Shown here: one piece after another, positions 34,828-42,925 of the stretch
How positions within the stretch are numbered: the first letter of the stretch is position 1
Layout of the letters: each line of letters begins with the position of its first letter
DNA from: Yoonia sp. F2084L
GTDB lineage: Bacteria > Pseudomonadota > Alphaproteobacteria > Rhodobacterales > Rhodobacteraceae
DNA: 64,000 nucleotides
Direction of reading: 5' to 3'
NCBI RefSeq assembly: GCF_023015625.1
Contig: NZ_JALKAH010000001.1
Span: 310,001 to 374,000 of the forward strand
Translations under genes and position numbers: made by a program
Notes under the pieces: model-generated
Seen by the model: the letters and a program-made list of their open reading frames with translations, nothing else
Told to the model about the DNA's origin: nothing
The model's database searches: none

Positions 34828-35781
34828 TCAATTGCCCTTTCTACGCAGTGTCTGAAGCAACAGCATGCTGATAATGATCACGCCAAATATGATGTTCCGC
34901 CATGCGTCCGATATTTGCATCACCGACAAAATAGAGGTCAATAGCGTGATAAACAGCACTCCTCCGACTGTTCCAATCAGGCTGCCGCGTCCGCCTAAAA
35001 TCGAAGTGCCACCAATGACGACAGCGGCGATTGTCGGCAACAAGAATGGATCGCCCATAGATTGATAGGCCTGATTGGCGTATCCCGCCAGCATGATCCC
35101 GCCAAGGGCTGAACAAAGCCCGGCGATCGCGAAAGCCGCAAAAATCACGGATGGCGTTGAAACGCCTGATAGAAATGTCGCTTTTTCATTGTACCCGATG
35201 GCGGAAAGGTAGCGTCCGAAAGCTGACCTTTTCAAAATGAGAGCCATTATGCCGGTTACTGTCATCCAGACCAGAAACGCCACTGGGAACCCTGCCAAAT
35301 TGCCAGTGGCCAACCAGGTCATTGTCACACTTGCTTCGCCCTTTGGATTGAAACCGCCTGTGTTCAACACCGCCACCCCAAGCAACATTGAATTCACTGC
35401 CAAGGTCCAGACCATCGACGGGATGCGCAAGATTGCCACGCCAACACCGTTGATAACCCCGACAAGGGCACCGAAAAGCAGCGCCATAGGGATGGCCGCG
35501 ACGATGAATGCCGGGTCCCCGGAACCAGCCAGCGAGGTTGAAATGATGGCCGCTCCGCCGAGTACCCACGGCACGGAAAGATCAATATGGCCCAAAAGGA
35601 TGACGATTGTCGCCCCAAGCGCCAAGACCCCCAGAAACGCCGCGATTTGCAACTGTTGTGCCAGATATTCGATACCCAAGATCTGCGGAAAGAAATAGCT
35701 CCCGCCTAAGATCAACAAGACTGTCCCGACATAGGGAAACAAGGCATCAATGCGCGGCAGGTTTTGCCTGATCGTATTCAT
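34828..35781 (-). CDS. Sugar ABC transporter permease (RbsC type), second
   Basis: A 317-residue inner membrane permease of the ribose/galactose class with about nine transmembrane helices. Family signatures include GATIVILLGHIDLSVPWVLGG near residue 60, FGALVGVINGVGVAIL, and VIGGTSILGGRGSLIGTVGG near 250. It overlaps the other permease by four bases (ATGA). Two different permease subunits, rather than one duplicated subunit, form the channel, as in the Lsr/autoinducer-2 system. Confidence 0.9.
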   Translation of the reverse strand: MNTIRQNLPRIDALFPYVGTVLLILGGSYFFPQILGIEYLAQQLQIAAFLGVLALGATIVILLGHIDLSVPWVLGGAAIISTSLAGSGDPAFIVAAIPMALLFGALVGVINGVGVAILRIPSMVWTLAVNSMLLGVAVLNTGGFNPKGEASVTMTWLATGNLAGFPVAFLVWMTVTGIMALILKRSAFGRYLSAIGYNEKATFLSGVSTPSVIFAAFAIAGLCSALGGIMLAGYANQAYQSMGDPFLLPTIAAVVIGGTSILGGRGSLIGTVGGVLFITLLTSILSVMQISDAWRNIIFGVIIISMLLLQTLRRKGN

Positions 35782-36743
35782 TTCCCAAACACCTCCAGCC
35801 GGTTCTTGACCCGCAATACGCCGGCACCACCGATCGCGATCGCACCTGCGAGGATCAATCCTTCAATGAAGGGTTGCGCCAATGGCGGAAGGCCGGAAAA
35901 GAACATCAATGAACCGATGGTTTTCAGAATAAACGCACCGGCCATAGCCCCCGTCAACGTACCAACGCCGCCGCGCAATGCGACACCGCCCAAGACGACA
36001 GCAGCGATGGAATTCAGCGTATAATTGGGCCCAATCCCGGCGTCCCCCGTTGTGGTCACAAAGCTGAAGTAAAGACCCGCAAGACCGGCAAACAGACCGC
36101 CCATCGCGAAAGACGCCAGCCGGATCACCGGCACTGGCATTCCTGATTGAAATGCGGCCTGTTCAGAAGACCCGACTGCATAGAGCCCAAGGCCCAGACC
36201 TGTGCGGCGCAGCGGCACCCAGAACAAGCCAATCACAGCCGCGGCGATGATCAGTGCTGTCGGAATGCCCAAAACATCTAACGTAAATGCATCAGCAAGG
36301 TCATAGTCGATCCGGCCGCCGGGCGTTGGCCGCAGAAGCAATGCCAGGCCAGTAAACAAGGACGCCGTGGCAAGCGTTGCGACAATCGGTTGAATGCGGC
36401 CAAACACGACAAGCGCACCGTTGAAAAGTCCGCAGGCCACGCCAACCGCCAGCACCGCTGCGATCCCAAAGGCCATATCCAGTCCCGACCCGATCACCAG
36501 ATAGGAAGCCACGCAATTCGTCAGCGCCATCACGGCCCCGACGGACAGATCAATGCCGCGGACGATCACCGCAAAAAACTGTGCAATCGCGGCCAACGCG
36601 AGGATCAGACACTGGTTAGCCCAGATCGTGACAACATAGGTATTTGCACCTGTCGGGTGTGTTGTCAGGTAAAGCGTGAGCAAGACCGCCAGCACCAGAA
36701 TTGCGATGGCTTCGCGTTGATTGGCTTTCAGCAAATTACGCAT
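35778..36743 (-). CDS. Sugar ABC transporter permease (RbsC type), first
   Basis: A 321-residue permease of the same class as the neighbour. Motifs: AQFFAVIVRGIDLSVGAVMAL near residue 60, GLFNGALVVFGRIQPIVATLA, and AVVLGGVALRGGVGTLTGAM near 245-265. It overlaps the ATPase gene by eight bases upstream and the second permease by four bases downstream. Sequence divergence between the two permeases is large outside these motifs. Confidence 0.9.
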   Translation of the reverse strand: MRNLLKANQREAIAILVLAVLLTLYLTTHPTGANTYVVTIWANQCLILALAAIAQFFAVIVRGIDLSVGAVMALTNCVASYLVIGSGLDMAFGIAAVLAVGVACGLFNGALVVFGRIQPIVATLATASLFTGLALLLRPTPGGRIDYDLADAFTLDVLGIPTALIIAAAVIGLFWVPLRRTGLGLGLYAVGSSEQAAFQSGMPVPVIRLASFAMGGLFAGLAGLYFSFVTTTGDAGIGPNYTLNSIAAVVLGGVALRGGVGTLTGAMAGAFILKTIGSLMFFSGLPPLAQPFIEGLILAGAIAIGGAGVLRVKNRLEVFGK

Positions 36744-38262
36744 GGGTGGACTGTGCGGTTTGCGCGGATGCAGGGATATTCAAGGACGCTGCAATAATTG
36801 CTTCTGCGGTGACGTCTTCGCCTGTCAGATGGCGCACAATACGCCCTTGATAGAAAACATGCGTCTCATCACACAGGTGGATCAGCTCTTCGTAGTCGGT
36901 TGAAACCAGCAGGATCGCCACACCGCTCTCGGCCAGCCGCCGCAACAGCGCATAGATTTGTGTTTTGGTTTTCACGTCAATGCCGCGCGTGGGGTCGGCA
37001 AGCAACATACAGCGCGGGCCCAGGGCCAACCATTTCGTCAAAGCCACCTTTTGCTGATTGCCACCCGATAGCTGGCTGACGGGTTGGTCCAGACTGTCGC
37101 ACTTTAGTTCAAGGGCGTCCAAAAAGGGCCGGTAGATTGCAGGATCCGAGGCATTGATCCCATCCGTGCCAAGGGCGGCCAGTTCCAAATTTTGGGCGAT
37201 ACTTTGATCAAGAATGAGGCCTTCGGTTTTACGGTCCTCAGGAACCAATGCTATGCCCAGTTTTGGGTTCTTGGCATGCTTGGGATGATTGATTGCAACA
37301 GGTGTGCCACCCACAAGGCAGCGTCCTTCCGTACCCCGCAAAAGGCCAAACAGTCCTTGCAACACACTGCCTTGTCCTTGCCCATCCAGCCCGCCAAGGC
37401 CGGTGATCTGCCCCTTGCGCAAAACAATTGAGACATCCTTCAAAGTGTCCGCCCAACCAAAACCGTCAAGGCGCAACACTTCTTGTGCATGCGGGTCCGG
37501 CGCGGGCTTTGGCGGAAACAGGTCATCAATACGTTGGCCAACCATTTTGCTGATGATTTGCCCATAGCTGCAGGCCCCATTGTCGAACGTGTCAACATGT
37601 GTGCCATTGCGGAATATAGAAATGCGATCAGCAAGGCTTTCGATCTCATGAAACCTATGTGAGATGAACAAGACGCCCACACCCCGATCCCGTTCTGCGC
37701 GGATAAGCTGAAACACCTTTTCCACGACGGACGCATTCAGGGCAGAGGTTGCCTCATCCAAGATCAACAGCTTTGGATCACGGGTCAGAGCTTTGGCGAT
37801 CTCGACTTGTTGCTGCTCGGCCAGCGAAAGATCAGCGACGCGGGTTTTCATCCCGATCGCGCCGCCATCTATCTGGGCCAAGATGTCTTGGGCGCGCCGC
37901 ACAACACCGGTGTTGAGCCGCCCCAACCCGGTGCCAACCGCACCCAGCATCAGGTTTTCACGCACGCTGAGGTCGGGCACCAAGGACAGTTCCTGAAACA
38001 TGCAAACCAGTCCGCGCGCCATCGCATCAGCGGGGCCCTTTAGTCGCATCGCAACGCTGTCGACTTCAATGTCACCGGACGTCGGCTGAATAACCCCGGC
38101 GACAAGCTTCATCAATGTTGATTTGCCGGCGCCGTTTTCGCCCAGCACCGCGTGGATTTCGCCACCAAAACAGGCGAAATCAACATCGGACAATGCCCGT
38201 GTTGCGCCGTAGACTTTGGAAACGCCGCGCAGGCGCACAATAGGGTGTTCAGGTCGAGACAT
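36736..38262 (-). CDS. Sugar ABC transporter ATP-binding protein (RbsA type, double cassette)
   Basis: A 508-residue double-cassette ATPase. First cassette: Walker A GENGAGKSTLMKL near residue 40, signature LSLAEQQQVEIAKAL, Walker B LLILDEATSAL. Second cassette: GLGGLDGQGQGSVLQGLFG, signature LSGGNQQKVALTKWL, Walker B ADPTRGID. This is the RbsA/XylG/MglA layout. Start 38262 (MSRPEHPIVRLRG) chosen; a longer open frame to 38382 overlaps the previous gene and is unlikely. Ribosome site weak, consistent with coupling. Confidence 0.92.
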   Translation of the reverse strand: MSRPEHPIVRLRGVSKVYGATRALSDVDFACFGGEIHAVLGENGAGKSTLMKLVAGVIQPTSGDIEVDSVAMRLKGPADAMARGLVCMFQELSLVPDLSVRENLMLGAVGTGLGRLNTGVVRRAQDILAQIDGGAIGMKTRVADLSLAEQQQVEIAKALTRDPKLLILDEATSALNASVVEKVFQLIRAERDRGVGVLFISHRFHEIESLADRISIFRNGTHVDTFDNGACSYGQIISKMVGQRIDDLFPPKPAPDPHAQEVLRLDGFGWADTLKDVSIVLRKGQITGLGGLDGQGQGSVLQGLFGLLRGTEGRCLVGGTPVAINHPKHAKNPKLGIALVPEDRKTEGLILDQSIAQNLELAALGTDGINASDPAIYRPFLDALELKCDSLDQPVSQLSGGNQQKVALTKWLALGPRCMLLADPTRGIDVKTKTQIYALLRRLAESGVAILLVSTDYEELIHLCDETHVFYQGRIVRHLTGEDVTAEAIIAASLNIPASAQTAQSTHA

Positions 38263-38289
38263 CACAGGGCCGCCCGCTGTAAAAAGGGC

Positions 38290-38316
38290 GTTCCGGCAAC
38301 GCGATGCTGCCGGAAC
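38290..38316 (-). terminator. Hairpin between the binding-protein gene and the ATPase gene
   Basis: GTTCCGGCA with TGCCGGAAC, a perfect 9-bp stem around a 9-base loop, followed on the minus strand by GCCCTTTTT. It sits 14 bases after the binding-protein stop and probably acts as a partial terminator or 3' stabiliser, giving more binding protein than transporter. Confidence 0.6.
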
Positions 38317-38329
38317 AATTTCACCATTA

Positions 38330-39409
38330 TCAGGTGTTGTCAGCAGATTGGCCAAGCAGCTCTTCTGGTGTGAAGGGTGCAAAGCAATCAGGGAAACCTG
38401 TCCCTGTGTTGAATGATTTTGGCAGATCAGGGAAGAAATTCACGCCCGCTTCAAGGTCTTCGGCATTTACCTGGGGGATTGGCAGGAACACGGTCTGTGG
38501 CAGTTCATTTCCTTGCAACAGCGCAACGGCCGCTTCAAGTGCGACAGCAGACATCGCAGGCGCCTGAGCCGCAGAAATGCCGGGAATGTCGAGTTCATCC
38601 ATCAGCATGCGCACCCCATTCTCACCGTCCACGCCCATCGGCACGATCGGGTGTCCGGCGGCCTGCATCGCGTTGATGGTGCCCGCTGACCCATGTTGAG
38701 AGACAACAGCATCAAACTGGCCATGCGTCGCAAGCGCGTCCGCGACAACTTTCTGACTTGTGCCGGTGTCCCAGTTGCCAACAACCTCGACGATCTCAAG
38801 GCCCTCGACGTTCTCAAGCACGCTCATCATACCAAGACGACGATCACGGTCTGTGGCATTGCCGGGAAGCCCGTTCACCATCAAGATCTTGTCGGCCGTT
38901 CCGCCAAGTTCATCCATAACAGTCTGCGCCTTGAGCCGGCCCAGCTCGAGTTGGCTTTCATTGATCTGAACGACCTGATCTGTATCCAGAACGTTGTCGA
39001 ATGGAACGAGAACAGTCCCTTGACGAGCCGCCCTGCGGATCACCGGCTCAAATGCGCTTGGGTTTACGGCGATGAACGTGATCGCATCATATCCCGCTGC
39101 AATAAAATTATCGATCGCTGCGATTTGCGCCGCGCTGTCGTTGCCTACGGATACAACTGTAAATTCTTCAATGTTCGCCGCGTTTTCGGGACGCGCAGCC
39201 CAAGCCTTTGAAGCCTGAATGGCCGCAATACGCCAGTCATTTCCGGCAAAGCCGTTCACGAAGGCCATTTTGTAAGGCCCGTCCTTGGCCTCGCCTTGGA
39301 TTGTTGTACTGCCCGGTGCAGGTGCGAAGCATTCTGTGCGGTAAGTCTCTGCGGATGCTTGTGAAACGACAAAGGTCGCCAACGCGGTTCCCAGCATAAG
39401 ATTTTTCAT
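38330..39409 (-). CDS. Sugar ABC transporter periplasmic binding protein
   Basis: A 359-residue binding protein of the ribose (RbsB/LsrB-like Peripla_BP_4) class. Signal peptide at residues 1-20 (MKNLMLGTALATFVVSQASA). Motifs: YKMAFVNGFAGNDWRIAAIQASKAWA near 46-70, AAQIAAIDNFIAAGYDAITFIAVNPSAFEP near 90-120, MVNGLPGNATDRDR and VVSQHGSAGTINAMQAAG. First gene of the operon, with GGGAGGAG before its ATG. The ligand is probably a tetronate or tetronolactone, inferred from downstream enzymes only. Confidence 0.88.
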   Translation of the reverse strand: MKNLMLGTALATFVVSQASAETYRTECFAPAPGSTTIQGEAKDGPYKMAFVNGFAGNDWRIAAIQASKAWAARPENAANIEEFTVVSVGNDSAAQIAAIDNFIAAGYDAITFIAVNPSAFEPVIRRAARQGTVLVPFDNVLDTDQVVQINESQLELGRLKAQTVMDELGGTADKILMVNGLPGNATDRDRRLGMMSVLENVEGLEIVEVVGNWDTGTSQKVVADALATHGQFDAVVSQHGSAGTINAMQAAGHPIVPMGVDGENGVRMLMDELDIPGISAAQAPAMSAVALEAAVALLQGNELPQTVFLPIPQVNAEDLEAGVNFFPDLPKSFNTGTGFPDCFAPFTPEELLGQSADNT

Positions 39410-39436
39410 TTGGTCTCCTCCCAGAGGTTTTTTGGT

Positions 39437-39456
39437 ATATGTTTACGTAAACATAT
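39437..39456. promoter_or_regulatory. LacI-type operator 1 in the otn/lacI divergent promoter
   Basis: ATATGTTTACGTAAACATAT, a perfect 20-bp palindrome, core ATGTTTACGTAAACAT. It lies 28 bases upstream of the binding-protein ATG. The same core recurs at 39469-39484; the centres are 30 bp apart, close to three helical turns, so the same face of the helix is presented. Confidence 0.85.
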
Positions 39457-39468
39457 GGTGCATGAAAC

Positions 39469-39484
39469 ATGTTTACGTAAACAT
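39469..39484. promoter_or_regulatory. LacI-type operator 2, inside the operon promoter
   Basis: ATGTTTACGTAAACAT, identical 16-bp core. On the minus strand a perfect -35, TTGACA (39486-39491), is followed by a spacer that consists of this operator, with a TTTCAT-like -10 at 39462-39467. Binding here would block RNA polymerase directly. The divergent LacI gene at 39538 is the obvious regulator. Confidence 0.85.
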
Positions 39485-39537
39485 ATGTCAAGCGATTCTG
39501 TTGCCGGCGTACGATTATTTAGGAATGGAGACTGAAT

Positions 39538-40554
39538 TTGGCTGACAGAAAAACAACCCGCCCGACGATGGATGATGTCGCGGAGCGCGCGGGTGTAAGT
39601 CAGATGACAGTCTCGCGGGTGATGAGCGGAAAAGGCTATATTTCAAGCAAAGTACGCGATCAGGTGAATGCGGCCGCTGCCGAGATTGGCTATGTGCAAA
39701 ACCGGTTAGCGCGTGGACTGCGCTCTGAACAATCGTCGTTGATTGCTGTTGTGCTTCCCACGCTTGGCAACACCGTTTTTACAGAAGTCTTGCGCGGCAT
39801 TACTGATGCTCTGACAGCACAGAGTTTTCGCCCGGTCTTTGGTTTGACCGAATATTGTGAAGATCGCGAATACAAATTAGTGCGCGATTTGCTGTCATGG
39901 CGCCCATCTGGCATCGTACTGGCTGGCTTGGAACATTCGGACCAAACCAGACAAGCGATTGCCGCATCCGGTGTGCAGGTCGCCGAAGTGATGGACATTG
40001 ATGGGGCGGCGATTTCAACAGCATTCGGCTTTTCGCAAAGGGCTGCCGGACAGGTCACGGCACAGCATATGCTCGACAAGGGCCATCGCCGATTTGTCTA
40101 TGCGGGCAGTCAAAGCGGGTCTGATCTACGGGCAGGCAAACGTCTTGAAGGGTTCCGGCAGGCCGTGCGCGACGCAGGCGGAACCATGGTGTCCGAAATC
40201 ATCAGTGCGTTGCCTTCCTCAATGGTTGAGGGGCGTCGCATGACCGCCGAAATTCTGTCCGGCACCGACCGGCCAGACGCAATTTACTATTCCAATGACG
40301 ATCTAGCCGCGGGCGGGATTATGCATTGCCTGGCCGAGGGGATCAGCATCCCAGATGACATTGCAATGGCAGGATTCAACGGGTTGCCTTACCTTGATGC
40401 CTTGCCAATCCAACTGACAACAATAAAGACACCCCGCTATGACATTGGCTTACAGGCAGGGCAACTTTTGGCAATGCAAGGCGAGGTTGGTCCAGGCACC
40501 GCGCCGAAATTAGTTGATTTGGGCTTTGAGTTGAGTGTTGGGCAAACTTGTTGA
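39538..40554 (+). CDS. LacI family transcriptional regulator
   Basis: A 338-residue LacI-family repressor. HTH and hinge: MDDVAERAGVSQMTVSRVMSGKGYIS near residues 11-36, then NRLARGLRSE; periplasmic-binding-like effector domain from residue 62 (LIAVVLPTLGNTVF) with FGFSQRAAG, YYSNDDLAAGGIMH and IAMAGFNG. Start is TTG at 39538 with GGAG seven bases upstream; no closer ATG fits. It is divergent from the otn-ABC operon and surely controls it and itself through the two palindromes between them. Confidence 0.92.
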   Translation: MADRKTTRPTMDDVAERAGVSQMTVSRVMSGKGYISSKVRDQVNAAAAEIGYVQNRLARGLRSEQSSLIAVVLPTLGNTVFTEVLRGITDALTAQSFRPVFGLTEYCEDREYKLVRDLLSWRPSGIVLAGLEHSDQTRQAIAASGVQVAEVMDIDGAAISTAFGFSQRAAGQVTAQHMLDKGHRRFVYAGSQSGSDLRAGKRLEGFRQAVRDAGGTMVSEIISALPSSMVEGRRMTAEILSGTDRPDAIYYSNDDLAAGGIMHCLAEGISIPDDIAMAGFNGLPYLDALPIQLTTIKTPRYDIGLQAGQLLAMQGEVGPGTAPKLVDLGFELSVGQTC

Positions 40555-40614
40555 ACGATCAAAGGTGGACCTGCCTTCTCTTTGCCCGTCACTGTGGTCA
40601 TTTGCCAAATGTCT

Positions 40615-41247
40615 CTAAATCCCGGTGCCCTGCAGCACCCCATGCTCCAGCGCATAGCGCGTCAGACCGGCGGTTGAGCTGATCCCAAGCTTGCGTTTGA
40701 TGTTCTTGCGGTGTGTCTCAACGGTGCGGACTGAAATGTTCAGCGTATTGGCGACATCCTTGTTGGATTGCCCTTGCGCGAGTTCCAGCAGGATCGTTTG
40801 TTCGCGGCTGGTCAGGGGTTCACGCCCATCGCTGATCTTGGGTTGCAATGATCCCTTCGCCCCTGTGCAAAGGTACTCACCACCGGCCATCACGGTCTGG
40901 ATAGCCGTGTAAATCTCCTCGGTCGGCACGTCCTTGAGGATATAACCCCGCGCCCCGTGGCTGAGTGCGGTCGAGATGTACTCCGGGCTGTCATGCATCG
41001 ACAGGATCACGATGCGCGTCTGGGGGCGTTCTTCGAGGATCATTTCGGTGGCGTTTAAACCCGACAGCCCCGGCATGTTCAGATCCAGCAGGATCACATC
41101 GGGCGCGAGTTCATTGACCCGGTCCACGGCCTCTTGCGCTTGGCCCAGCGTGCCGACGACGTCAATGTCATCATAGCTTTCAAGAAGGGACTGGATGCCT
41201 TCGGCAACCATCGGGTGATCATCAACGATCAAAACGCGGGTGGTCAT
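40615..41247 (-). CDS. Two-component response regulator, NarL/LuxR type
   Basis: A 210-residue response regulator. Receiver domain residues 1-120 with acidic pocket DDHPM, phospho-acceptor in VILLDLNMPG (near Asp 56) and the conserved lysine in YILKDVP; LuxR-type HTH at about 140-205 (LTSREQTILLELAQGQSNKDVANTL ... VRTVETHRKNIKRKLG). It overlaps the histidine kinase gene by four bases. The pair is divergent from the TRAP transporter and a 16-bp inverted repeat lies between them. Confidence 0.93.
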   Translation of the reverse strand: MTTRVLIVDDHPMVAEGIQSLLESYDDIDVVGTLGQAQEAVDRVNELAPDVILLDLNMPGLSGLNATEMILEERPQTRIVILSMHDSPEYISTALSHGARGYILKDVPTEEIYTAIQTVMAGGEYLCTGAKGSLQPKISDGREPLTSREQTILLELAQGQSNKDVANTLNISVRTVETHRKNIKRKLGISSTAGLTRYALEHGVLQGTGI

Positions 41248-42677
41248 GCGCTTTCCTTTATTGTGTTTTGCGGGCGTAGCATATGGCTGAGCGGGACCTG
41301 GGCTTCAATGACCGTGCCGGTTTTTCCGGTGCGGGCGGACAGCACTCGCAAGCTGCCGCCCAATTGTTCGATCCGTTCCTGCATGTTGCGCAGGCCCAGC
41401 CCCGCGCTGCGCCGCCTCTCTGGCCGCGGCCATGTCATGCCGACGCCGTCGTCTTTGATCCGCAGCATCGCCCCTTTGCGATGTCCCTTGAGCGCGATCT
41501 GGACGCTTTGCGCTTCGGCATGCCGTTCGATGTTGTTCAACGCCTCTTGTGCAATGCGGTAAAGGGCGATCCGCGCTTCCTGATCCAACCGGTTACGGAA
41601 CACGACGGTTTCGAATTCGGTTTCAATCCCCGTGCGAGTCGAAAAATCATCGGTCAGCGCTTGCAGGGCAGGACCCAGCCCCAGATCATCCAGCACGCCG
41701 GGGCGCAGATCGCGGCTGATGCGGCGGACCTCCTGGATCGTGGACCCCAGCCCATCAATGCCCTTGTTCAGGCTGTCGCTCACGGCAGAGTCGCTGCCCA
41801 GTTTGCGGCGGGTAAGTTCCAGCGCATAGCGCACGCCCACCAGCATCTGACTGATCCCGTCATGCAGTTCACGCGCCACCCGACCGCGTTCTTCTTCCTG
41901 CGTATCAATGATCCGTTGGGTCAGCTGTTTCAGCTTGGCATCAGCCAGACGACGTTCGCGCAGGTTCAGCACCATCCCCGTCATAAAGACCCCGATCAAG
42001 GCGGTCACCGCGATGGCCACGATATAAAAGCTGGTCCGCCTGATCCGCGTTTGCACATCAGCGCGGGCGGCGGCCACGTTTTCAAGCACATCGTCGATGA
42101 AGACACCCGTGCCGATCGCCCACCGCCAATCCTGCAAACCATTGACGTAGACGATCATGCGCTCGGTCGCCCCGGTTGAAGGCTTGGGCCAGTCAAAGCT
42201 GTGATAGCCACCGCCCGTGCGGGCGATGCGGATCAACTCATCTGTGATGGGGGTGCCGTTGAGATCTTCCAACCCCGTCCAGTTCTTGCCAATCAGATAG
42301 GTCTGGCGCGGGGCGACAAGGTTGTTGCCGTCGTAATCAAAGACAAAGAAGTACCCATCCTGCCCATAGAGCATGGCGGCCAACTCGCGGCTGACAGCCA
42401 GTTTGGCGGCGTCATCATCCGGGGCCGCGCGACCATAGGTGTTGACCACCGCAGTACGCGCGATGGACAAATAGTTCTTCAGTTCGGCGCGTTTCGTTTC
42501 AATCAATTGGGTTTCCAGCGCCTGAATTTCACGCTCGGCCAGTTGGCGCGACTGGGCCGTGACCACAAGCGTGATCAAAAAGACCGCCACGATAAGGGGC
42601 AGTGTCGCCAGAAGAAAAACCTTCTGACCGTAGCTGATACTGATGATGTCACGCAGTCGCGTTAGCAGGCCGGTCAT
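41244..42677 (-). CDS. Sensor histidine kinase with periplasmic Cache domain
   Basis: About 477 residues. Transmembrane helix near residues 20-40, periplasmic single-Cache domain about 40-190 (YFFVFDYDGNNLVAP, YHSFDWPKP, GLQDWRWAIGTGVFIDD), second helix near 205-225, HisKA_3 dimerisation domain with phospho-histidine in ARELHDGISQ near 275, and HATPase domain with EALNNIERHAEAQ and IKDDGVGM. An in-frame TTG at 42695 would add six residues. Single-Cache type 2 domains often bind small carboxylates such as acetate or pyruvate, which fits the adjacent carboxylate TRAP transporter. Confidence 0.9.
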   Translation of the reverse strand: MTGLLTRLRDIISISYGQKVFLLATLPLIVAVFLITLVVTAQSRQLAEREIQALETQLIETKRAELKNYLSIARTAVVNTYGRAAPDDDAAKLAVSRELAAMLYGQDGYFFVFDYDGNNLVAPRQTYLIGKNWTGLEDLNGTPITDELIRIARTGGGYHSFDWPKPSTGATERMIVYVNGLQDWRWAIGTGVFIDDVLENVAAARADVQTRIRRTSFYIVAIAVTALIGVFMTGMVLNLRERRLADAKLKQLTQRIIDTQEEERGRVARELHDGISQMLVGVRYALELTRRKLGSDSAVSDSLNKGIDGLGSTIQEVRRISRDLRPGVLDDLGLGPALQALTDDFSTRTGIETEFETVVFRNRLDQEARIALYRIAQEALNNIERHAEAQSVQIALKGHRKGAMLRIKDDGVGMTWPRPERRRSAGLGLRNMQERIEQLGGSLRVLSARTGKTGTVIEAQVPLSHMLRPQNTIKESA

Positions 42678-42807
42678 AACGTGATCGTTAGCCAAGAATC
42701 ACCGACGAATCAAATGCGATCAGCGACGACCCGAATGTGATGAAGAACCTGTTAGCGCCTCAACAACAGGCGCGATTGGTCAAAAAATGTGACAAAAATA
42801 TGTTTTC

Positions 42808-42823
42808 TACGCAGTACTACGTA
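42808..42823. promoter_or_regulatory. Inverted repeat between the two-component genes and the TRAP operon
   Basis: TACGCAGTACTACGTA: seven of eight positions are symmetric in each arm. It is 103 bases upstream of the TRAP binding-protein ATG and 131 bases from the kinase start. About 20 bases further on is GCTAGGGT, which could be a -10, placing the repeat near -40. The adjacent LuxR-type regulator is the likely binder. Confidence 0.6.
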
Positions 42824-42925
42824 TTTCACCCGGGCAGGGGCCGCGCTAGGGTCCGGCCACGAAATCCAATCGTGCGCGTGGGAGTTACGCAGCACGCAAG
42901 ATCAACAACTGGGAGGATACTCTAT

